Below are positions 1-5,426 of a stretch of DNA of 5,426 bases, in pieces. The notes under the pieces are model-generated. The model saw only the letters and a program-made list of their open reading frames with translations. It had not been told where the DNA came from and ran no database searches. Location of the stretch: positions 1 through 5,426 of the forward strand of contig JABDKS010000786.1 of NCBI GenBank assembly GCA_013002105.1. Reading direction: 5' to 3'. Position 1 is the stretch's first letter; each line of letters begins with the position of its first letter. Source of the DNA: Pirellulaceae bacterium. GTDB lineage: Bacteria; Planctomycetota; Planctomycetia; Pirellulales; Pirellulaceae. A program made the position numbers and the translations under genes.

Positions 1-1382
1 GTCCAGATCTTGTAAACCCACCGCGACAGAGGAACGATTCCCCACAACAACAACGCCGCACCCGCCAATATCACACCCAGTCCGCGAGCCCACATCGATG
101 CGGCAATGATCAAACCGCTCATCCAAAAGAATTGAAACACGACCGCACAGATCGCATGAACCGTTGCCGTAGGCCGACGCCATCCGCTCAGCAGCGAAGG
201 TTTAATCGGAATACCGAACATCATCCATTCCAAGCGACGGCCCAATTGTGCGCGGCCATGCATTCGCAAATTAGGGATCTCCAGCAAGTCCGAAAGGACG
301 TAATAACCGTCCAGACGAAGCAGTGGATTAGCGTTGACCAACAGGGTCGTCGGCCCCGTGACAACAAAGACTTGCGCGGCCAGGTGCTTCATCAACCCGG
401 CCGGCAACCACCACCACGCCCAAGCCGCGATCGCTGCGATGCCAAGTTCCAAGTAGACACCAGCCAACGCGATATGGACCCGTTTAAGCCGATTGCGGAT
501 TTTCCAGGCGTCGGTCACGTCGACGTAGGCGAGCGGCGCGAGCAGAAAGAACATGACACCCATTTTGCCGATTCGGACGCCGTAACGACTGGCACAAACC
601 GCGTGACCCATCTCGTGAATCACTTTGGCAATACACCAAAACCCGATCAAAACCGGCCACATGCCTGGGTCAAACAAACGGTGCAATTCGTGGACGAACG
701 AATCAAAATGGCCATACACGACCAACATGCCGCTGGCGACCAGGACCGCCCAGAGGATCATTCCAGGAATCGAAAACGCCGGGCCAATGATGCCCTGCCA
801 CTTCGCCGCGATCGGACCACCCTGAACCAACGGAATGCGCTGGCTGACGACCAACGAAAGATACTTTGGCAGATGCTGAAACCATGTGCGACTCGTCGAT
901 GGATCGTCGGTGGCGGTGGTGGTCGCGGTGGTCGGTTGCTCCGTCACTGGGTGCTGGCTGCTCGACGGCGTCGGCACGATGGATTTGGCCAAATCGGCAT
1001 GGTCGGCTCGCGGCGTTTCAACATCGACCTGGGCGGTCACTCCAGACGTCACGGCCTCCATCGTTGGGGATGCTTTTGCCGACGCCAGTCTTTGCTTTAC
1101 CAGTACAGCGGCAAACGTCGCGACATCTTGTGGCGACCATTGGAGTCCTTCGGCGTTGATCGCTTGCGTGATCGCCTCGATCGATTGCTCTCCGTCCAAC
1201 CGAATGGCCACACGATACTCTTCGATGCCGATCCGATAGAACTTTCCCAAACCGGGATGGTGAGCGACGTAAGAGGTTTGGCCACCGTAGTCTCGGGACG
1301 AAAACACCACCTGCGGATCCAAAAGAATTCGCATTGGTGGCGGCGTCGATGCCGCATCGTTTTCGCTCGCTCGGTGCGTCAT
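1..1382 (-). CDS. M50 (site-2-protease-like) zinc metalloprotease with PqqD-like N-terminal domain, C-terminus cut by window edge
   Basis: I translated the minus strand by hand from the ATG at 1382-1380; the frame stays open for 460 codons to position 1, so the C-terminus is missing. Residues about 17-95 resemble a PqqD-like winged-helix domain (ILLDPQVVFSSRDYGG onward, then LDGEQSIEAI). A Thr/Ala/Pro-rich linker follows at about 100-163. The membrane core begins near residue 200, with hydrophobic segments at about 201-223, 241-263, 270-285, 302-325, 331-350, 403-425 and 430-447. The zinc motif HEMGH is at 256-260 (bases 617-603), inside a membrane segment. The second M50 motif, NANPLLRLDGYY, is at 350-361, with D358 the expected third ligand. 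All catalytic residues are therefore present and the enzyme should be active in intramembrane or juxtamembrane proteolysis. The start lies 3 bases after the stop of the upstream adaptor gene; no strong Shine-Dalgarno is visible, so coupled translation is likely. Relatives often carry a C-terminal lipoyl/HlyD-like part, which cannot be judged here. The substrate is unknown. Confidence 0.93.
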   Translation of the reverse strand, partial: MTHRASENDAASTPPPMRILLDPQVVFSSRDYGGQTSYVAHHPGLGKFYRIGIEEYRVAIRLDGEQSIEAITQAINAEGLQWSPQDVATFAAVLVKQRLASAKASPTMEAVTSGVTAQVDVETPRADHADLAKSIVPTPSSSQHPVTEQPTTATTTATDDPSTSRTWFQHLPKYLSLVVSQRIPLVQGGPIAAKWQGIIGPAFSIPGMILWAVLVASGMLVVYGHFDSFVHELHRLFDPGMWPVLIGFWCIAKVIHEMGHAVCASRYGVRIGKMGVMFFLLAPLAYVDVTDAWKIRNRLKRVHIALAGVYLELGIAAIAAWAWWWLPAGLMKHLAAQVFVVTGPTTLLVNANPLLRLDGYYVLSDLLEIPNLRMHGRAQLGRRLEWMMFGIPIKPSLLSGWRRPTATVHAICAVVFQFFWMSGLIIAASMWARGLGVILAGAALLLWGIVPLSRWVYKIW

Positions 1383-1385
1383 TTT

Positions 1386-2762
1386 TTAATAGCCAACCCA
1401 CCAGAGAACGCGTTCGCAGATCCCACGAATCCATGACCAGGAAGTCGGCCGTAACGGACCGTACGTGGTTGCATCGCCTCGCATCCCCGGTCGCAACTTG
1501 CCATCCTGATTGTCCACCTCGATCCGTGCGACAAAAACGCTGCGATCGTCGCGAATCTCAGCGGCGGGATACACATGTTCGATCGTCGTACGGATCGATT
1601 CGCCACCGACCGACGACAGGCGAACCCGTGTGTCGGCATCCGGTTTAACGTAACCAATTTCATATTCTGGGATTTCGATCTCGATCGCCACACGATTCAG
1701 CGGAGCGACTTCGGCGATCGTTTGCCCGATCTCCAATGGGGCACCGATGTGTTTTCGCAAATCGCCACTGACGATCACGCCGTCAATCGGACTGACCACC
1801 TCCAGACGTTCCAAACGATCGGACACCAATTCTTTCCGCCGTGTGAGCTGTCGGACTTTGAGTGATGATTGCTGAGCGTCAGCGATTCGTCCCGTGGCAC
1901 GTGCGACGTTCTCTTCTTTCGCGACCTGCTGAATCTCCGCCTCGATTTGTTCCAGTTCCAAACGCAGCGGACGGCCATCCAACAACGCCAGCAATTCTCC
2001 CGCTTGCACAGAATCACCAGGACGAACCTTGGTTTCCAACAACGTCGCCTCGAACGGCATGGCAACAAATCGTTGCTGCAACGGTTCGACCGTCGCTGTA
2101 CACGCAACGCGATATCGAATCGGCCACAACGCTGCGAGAATCAATAGCAACATGCCACACGCCAGCCAGACCGGTGCGGCACCACTGAGATTCTCTGGAA
2201 GTCGCAGCCACGATTTCGCCGGCCGATCCCAGAGCACAATGCGGAGCGTCGTCAAACTGGCCAGCAACCACGCCGGGACGCCGTTGTCATCATGTTCGCT
2301 GTCCACCCACACAACACAACGCCCGGCACCGTCGATTTCGGGGATCGCCAGCGACAGTTGTGGACCACTGGTGACAGAGTTGCTGCCTGCGGCTTGGACA
2401 TCCTGCCAACGCTGGTCGGCCTCGTCAAACATGGTGCTCTCGCACCCCAGCCAACCAAGTTTTCCGTCGTATAACCGTCTTAGTTTTTTGTTACCGATGC
2501 CGCAGCGAATCTTGTCATTGGGGAAGCTGATTGCGATCTGTTTGACGATGGTTTCGACGGCCCCCGTGCGATCAGTCGTGCGGGCAACCGATTCAATCAG
2601 TCGCAACATTCTGCTCAGTTCATCCTGGTTCAATGTCAGCGATCCATCTGACTTGGGCGCAGCCGTCACCGCATCCCCGGACGAACCGACCAACGATACG
2701 TGCATCGGCGAACCGGTGACCGGTGGGATCGCACTGGATGATGGTTGCGTTGAGAAATTCAT
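1386..2762 (-). CDS. Membrane-anchored HlyD-family adaptor with N-terminal GAF-like domain
   Basis: This is a 458-residue adaptor expected to sit in the inner membrane and reach into the periplasm. Residues 1-43 are Ser/Pro-rich and probably disordered. Residues about 44-180 form a soluble domain that looks like a degenerate GAF domain (helix DELSRMLRLIESVARTTD, later LSLAIPEIDGAGRCVVWVDS). A single membrane helix lies at about 195-213 (PVWLACGMLLLILAALWPI). After it come the first lipoyl half (231-262, with VRPGDSVQAGELLALLDG), a short coiled coil (about 263-320), the second lipoyl half (321-352, VVSPIDGVIVSGD) and a beta-barrel region to about 435. The tail is Trp-rich. With one helix the GAF-like part should be cytoplasmic and the adaptor part periplasmic. 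I chose the ATG at 2762-2760 because it overlaps the previous stop as TAATG and has a purine-rich AAGGGG 10 bases upstream; an in-frame ATG at 2783 would add seven residues. It lies directly between another adaptor and the M50 protease gene. The domain assignment is certain for HlyD, moderate for GAF. Confidence 0.92.
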   Translation of the reverse strand: MNFSTQPSSSAIPPVTGSPMHVSLVGSSGDAVTAAPKSDGSLTLNQDELSRMLRLIESVARTTDRTGAVETIVKQIAISFPNDKIRCGIGNKKLRRLYDGKLGWLGCESTMFDEADQRWQDVQAAGSNSVTSGPQLSLAIPEIDGAGRCVVWVDSEHDDNGVPAWLLASLTTLRIVLWDRPAKSWLRLPENLSGAAPVWLACGMLLLILAALWPIRYRVACTATVEPLQQRFVAMPFEATLLETKVRPGDSVQAGELLALLDGRPLRLELEQIEAEIQQVAKEENVARATGRIADAQQSSLKVRQLTRRKELVSDRLERLEVVSPIDGVIVSGDLRKHIGAPLEIGQTIAEVAPLNRVAIEIEIPEYEIGYVKPDADTRVRLSSVGGESIRTTIEHVYPAAEIRDDRSVFVARIEVDNQDGKLRPGMRGDATTYGPLRPTSWSWIRGICERVLWWVGY

Positions 2763-3664
2763 TATCGCGTTACCCCTTCCCATGCCGGTATCCCAGTTGA
2801 ATCGGGAACGGCGGCGGACCGCTGCCGCTGAGTCGGGGTAACCATTTGCATGGTGCAGCGATCGCCGGCGAGCAGGCGACTGTCTTCATTGGGCAGTAAA
2901 ACGCGAACCTTCAACGTGCCGCTCTCACCGTCGATTGCGGCTGATATGCCATACACCTTGGCCGTCATCGTTCGCGACTGACTTCGCAAATACACACGAA
3001 CCTCGCTCCCGATCCGCAACGACCCCGCGTCTTCGATTGGCACGTTGAACACGCCGTACAATTGATCGGTGACCAGCAGTCGAATCACAGCGGGGTCCGC
3101 CGGCGTGATGTATTCACCGGGATGATGAAAAACTTTTGCCACGACTCCATCCATCGGTGCGATCACTTTGCGGCGTTCAAACTGCAATCGAAAACGATCG
3201 AGTTCCAGCTTGCGTAGCTGCACCTGCTCGAGTGCCGCGGTCTCGCGGGCCTCGGCAATTTTCAAATCCGCTTCGGCACGTCGCAACTCGTCCGGGCGTG
3301 CCATCCGTTCGGCCGAGAGTTGACGTAAATGATCGGTACGCGTTCGATGCAGCAACACATCCGCTTTTGCCGCGTTGACCTCTCCCACCTGCTCTGCCTG
3401 TAACTGTGCAATTTTGACACTCGCCAACTGGACCGCGTCATCCAATTGTGCGACGACATCGCCCTGTCTAACGCGATCGCCTTCCTGCACCAGCACGCGA
3501 TCGATCCGGCCCAATTCGGTGGCGGCGACCATGATGTCGTATTTTGGTTCCGTAAAACCATCGAATACCTGTTCGCTGGTCTGCTGCGACGATGCGGTGT
3601 TGGCAATCAACAGCAGAATCGTGAGTGCAAACAACCGCGGTGATGGATGATTCATTTTTGTCAT
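2762..3664 (-). CDS. Periplasmic adaptor subunit (RND/HlyD membrane-fusion family)
   Basis: The 300-residue protein begins with a signal peptide (hydrophobic LFALTILLLIANTA at 11-24, likely cleaved near ANTASSQ), so it is exported; no lipobox cysteine is present. The first lipoyl half is at about 46-75 (GRIDRVLVQEGDRVRQGD, then VAQLD). A helical hairpin rich in Ala, Glu, Arg and Leu follows at 76-166, then the second lipoyl half (KVIAPMDGVVAKVFHHPGEY, 166-185) and a beta-barrel region to about 275. This order is that of membrane-fusion proteins that link an inner-membrane partner to a TolC channel. I could not place a clear R-L-S docking motif at the hairpin tip. At 300 residues it is shorter than AcrA-type adaptors and seems to lack most of the membrane-proximal domain. 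The ATG at 3664 overlaps the TolC-like stop as ATGA, which favours it over the ATG three codons later. The usual RND or ABC pump partner is not in the window; the neighbours are a second adaptor and an M50 protease. Confidence 0.92.
   Translation of the reverse strand: MTKMNHPSPRLFALTILLLIANTASSQQTSEQVFDGFTEPKYDIMVAATELGRIDRVLVQEGDRVRQGDVVAQLDDAVQLASVKIAQLQAEQVGEVNAAKADVLLHRTRTDHLRQLSAERMARPDELRRAEADLKIAEARETAALEQVQLRKLELDRFRLQFERRKVIAPMDGVVAKVFHHPGEYITPADPAVIRLLVTDQLYGVFNVPIEDAGSLRIGSEVRVYLRSQSRTMTAKVYGISAAIDGESGTLKVRVLLPNEDSRLLAGDRCTMQMVTPTQRQRSAAVPDSTGIPAWEGVTR
2773..2781 (-). promoter_or_regulatory. Ribosome binding site deciding the start of the GAF-HlyD adaptor
   Basis: The minus strand reads GGGAAGGGG here, with the AAGGGG core 10 bases before the ATG at 2762-2760. 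The competing in-frame ATG at 2783 lies just before this stretch and has no comparable purine run upstream. The site is inside the end of the preceding adaptor gene, and the chosen ATG shares its A with that gene's TAA stop (TAATG), an arrangement typical of translational coupling. Confidence 0.6.
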
Positions 3665-5426
3665 GACTGGGTACCCGAATTTGTCGGGGGAAAATAGATC
3701 GTTTCAGCAGACGACTGCGACGGTTGAGCAGGGAGCAAGAATCCAGGTGAGCCGCTTGACTCCGCTTTCACTCGCTCTGTCGACGGCGTCGTAGTTGATC
3801 CGACAGTGGCAGAATCCGATTCTTCACTCTTCCGCGCAACGCGAGGGTCGGCCGCGGTACTGTTTTTTGCATGGACCGACGTAACTCGTTTCGAAGCCTC
3901 TGGTAACCCGAAACGTAAGTGAGGGACTGATCCCTCGCTCACGCTTCGGGTTACGGAAAATGATGCAGAATCCTGGGTAGCGGCCGCGGAAGGTTTTGCG
4001 TTCCCTCTGGTATCCTGAGATGCCGACTCTGCCGGAGGCAAAGTGATGTTGGATGGCTCGCCGGTTTGACGATCCAAACGATGCCCTGTGGCAATGAAGT
4101 CCACCGTCGAGCTACGTCCTGCCCGCACGGCCTGGACTCCTTCGTATTGCAATAACGTCCCCATCGCCTGCTGCAACGAGACAAGCGAAGCCATGTAGTC
4201 GGCTTGCGCGGTAACGTACTCGCGTTCCGCATCGGTACGACGCTGCTGCGCGTCCAGCAACGTCTCCAGGACAACGCCGACGCGAGATCCGTCGCCACCC
4301 AACATCTCCCACCGCCGCGTCAATACGTTTTCTTCGTCGATCGCGGTCAACAACAAATGACGTTTACTGTCATGTTGTGCCGAAGCGCGACGGACGTCGA
4401 TCAATGCGGCTTCGGCTTCCCATTTGGTTTGCTGGATGATCTCGCGCAGGCTTTCGGCCCGTTGGCGATACTGATGCTGAGCTTCGCGGTGGCGTGATCG
4501 CGCTGCGCGACGGCCGTGCGGCATTTCGTATTGCAGACCCGCGGAGAAACCAGGCGTGATGCCGGAGAATTGATCGGTCCAGGACCGGGCCACACGGTAG
4601 TCGCCATTGAGCGACGATAATGATGCATTGACCACCGCATTCAACTGTGGGACCAACTCGGTGCGGGTGACTCGAATCGCTAATCCCGCGGCCTCCAATT
4701 GCGATGTGGCCGATTTGATCTCGGGCCGATTCTCCAATGTCTGCACCATCACATCACGGACATCCCAGCGCTGATCCGGGAAAATCGGTAATTCTTGTGG
4801 AATCAATTCCAAACGTGACTCGGCGCCGCACAACACATCGGAACCGATCAGTGTCGCCAGTCGGGTTTGACGCTTCTTGACATCCGCATCAATCACTACC
4901 AGTTGGTCCTGACGCCGGGCGACTCGCTGACGTGCTTTGGCCAATTCGATCGGGCCAGCGTCAAAGCGATCGCGAGCTGCCAGAATCTGCTCGATCCGTT
5001 CGCCACGTGCAAGCAACTGTCGTTGCTGCAACAGGTGACATCGAACCTCATACAGCCGCCAATAGGCCGACATGACTTCGGCAATGCGCGTTTCGACATC
5101 GCCGCGCATCTCCTGCCACGTGACACGCGAATCAATTCGCGCTCGGGTCAGGAGCCGTTCGTTGTAGACCTGGCCGCCACGAGCCAGCAGCGGTTGAGTC
5201 AAGCTCAGACTTAAACGCGCGTTACCCTGATCCGCCGGTTCAAAAAACGTGCTGTTGCTGTCCAACGTGCCCAGCTCTTGGGTCAGTCCCAACTGCGTGC
5301 CGCGGCGTCCGTTGCGCTGCATGCCGCCGCGAACTGACATTGTCTGCTCGCGCAATCGACTTGCCCCACCCGTGGTCAATTGATTCCCGACAGGTTCGTT
5401 GCTCGAACCGCCGGTGGCGCTGAAGA
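3661..5426 (-). CDS. TolC-family outer-membrane efflux protein, N-terminus cut by window edge
   Basis: 587 complete codons are visible, ending at TGA (3663-3661). The frame is open through 5426, so the true start, with its signal peptide, lies outside. Two outer-membrane-efflux repeats can be seen. The first, near 5230-4840, has the strand region GNARLSLSLTQPLLARGG followed by long helices (EVMSAYWRLYEVR; RFDAGPIELAKARQRVARRQ). The second, near 4770-4145, has LENRPEIKSATSQLEAAGLA, the strand region TPGFSAGLQYEMPHGRRAAR and a final helix ending QADYMASLVSLQQAMGTLL. This is the internal duplication of the trimeric TolC channel that crosses the outer membrane and periplasm. The last roughly 155 residues (about 4137-3664) are an unusual Ser/Thr/Pro/Ala-rich tail with no recognisable domain, probably disordered and periplasmic. 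Part of this tail is encoded by a palindromic repeat at 3903-3954. The gene overlaps the adaptor gene by ATGA, so the channel and adaptor are made together. The exported substrate is not indicated. Confidence 0.92.
   Translation of the reverse strand, partial: FSATGGSSNEPVGNQLTTGGASRLREQTMSVRGGMQRNGRRGTQLGLTQELGTLDSNSTFFEPADQGNARLSLSLTQPLLARGGQVYNERLLTRARIDSRVTWQEMRGDVETRIAEVMSAYWRLYEVRCHLLQQRQLLARGERIEQILAARDRFDAGPIELAKARQRVARRQDQLVVIDADVKKRQTRLATLIGSDVLCGAESRLELIPQELPIFPDQRWDVRDVMVQTLENRPEIKSATSQLEAAGLAIRVTRTELVPQLNAVVNASLSSLNGDYRVARSWTDQFSGITPGFSAGLQYEMPHGRRAARSRHREAQHQYRQRAESLREIIQQTKWEAEAALIDVRRASAQHDSKRHLLLTAIDEENVLTRRWEMLGGDGSRVGVVLETLLDAQQRRTDAEREYVTAQADYMASLVSLQQAMGTLLQYEGVQAVRAGRSSTVDFIATGHRLDRQTGEPSNITLPPAESASQDTRGNAKPSAAATQDSASFSVTRSVSEGSVPHLRFGLPEASKRVTSVHAKNSTAADPRVARKSEESDSATVGSTTTPSTERVKAESSGSPGFLLPAQPSQSSAETIYFPPTNSGTQS
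3903..3954. repeat. REP-like palindromic repeat inside the TolC-like coding sequence
   Basis: Two 24-base arms (3903-3926 and 3931-3954) face each other across a 4-base loop CTGA. The plus strand begins GTAACCCGAA and ends TTCGGGTTAC. Arms match at 21 of 24 positions; in the mRNA (minus strand) two of the three mismatches become G-U pairs, so a long stable hairpin is expected. The element is translated in frame as VTRSVSEGSVPHLRFGLP in the protein's low-complexity tail. From memory, translated segments such as TRSVSEG recur in unrelated predicted proteins of Rhodopirellula-like planctomycetes, which suggests a dispersed genomic repeat. Only one copy is in this window, so dispersal cannot be shown here. 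No T-run follows it, so it does not look like a terminator. Confidence 0.8.

Noticed and set aside
132..1436. A 434-codon open frame on the plus strand
   Set aside because: It lies opposite the M50 gene, whose minus-strand frame carries HEMGH and NPLLRLDGYY at the expected spacing. The plus-strand product is rich in Arg, His and Gln, has no recognisable domain, and is explained as a codon-bias shadow.
2029..2841. A 270-codon open frame on the plus strand
   Set aside because: It is antisense to the GAF-HlyD adaptor and the end of the other adaptor, both with clear family motifs. Its own product shows no domain or plausible composition.
3903..3954. Palindrome as a rho-independent terminator
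   Set aside because: No T-rich tract follows the hairpin on the transcribed strand, and it lies about 240 bases inside a gene that is translationally coupled to the next one.
3897..4015. Near-identical short direct repeats CCTCTGGTAACC (3897-3908) and CCTCTGGTATCC (4004-4015) around the palindrome
   Set aside because: Twelve bases with one mismatch, 107 bases apart and not symmetrically placed about the element, could easily be chance; too weak to call a target-site duplication.
5377..5379. TTG as start codon of the TolC-like gene
   Set aside because: The frame remains open upstream to 5426 and there is no signal peptide after the TTG; conserved channel sequence begins soon afterwards, so the N-terminus must lie beyond the window.

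Overview
The window is one tightly packed stretch of four genes, all on the minus strand and read from the right edge to the left edge. The first (TolC-like) and last (M50 protease) genes run off the window. There is no intergenic stretch longer than 3 bases and no RNA gene, and no transposase or CRISPR array. Moderately high GC, planctomycete-style envelope proteins (an adaptor with a cytoplasmic GAF-like part, an M50 protease with a PqqD-like front) and a palindromic repeat that resembles those scattered through Rhodopirellula-type genomes point to a marine planctomycete of the Pirellulaceae. That assignment is an inference from protein style, not from a marker gene.

Layout in transcription order: (1) 5426-3661, an outer-membrane efflux channel of the TolC family, missing its N-terminus, with a long Ser/Thr/Pro-rich C-terminal tail that contains a 52-base palindromic repeat translated in frame; (2) 3664-2762, a periplasmic adaptor of the RND/HlyD membrane-fusion type with a signal peptide; (3) 2762-1386, a second HlyD-type adaptor with a soluble, probably GAF-like N-terminal domain and one membrane helix; (4) 1382-1, a polytopic M50 (site-2-protease-like) zinc metalloprotease with a PqqD-like N-terminal domain, open at its C-terminus. 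Genes 1/2 overlap by ATGA, 2/3 by TAATG, and 3/4 are 3 bases apart, so the set is almost certainly one translationally coupled operon.

Together the products could form a trans-envelope assembly: the inner-membrane protease and the membrane-anchored adaptor at the inner membrane, the soluble adaptor in the periplasm, and the TolC-like channel in the outer membrane. No ABC, RND or MFS pump is visible. Either the energised part lies outside the window, or the M50 protein occupies the place of the pump. The PqqD-like domain resembles the fold that binds leader peptides in RiPP pathways, so recognition, cleavage and export of a peptide is a reasonable but unproven hypothesis. The operon promoter and the first gene's start lie beyond 5426; the end of the protease gene lies before position 1.
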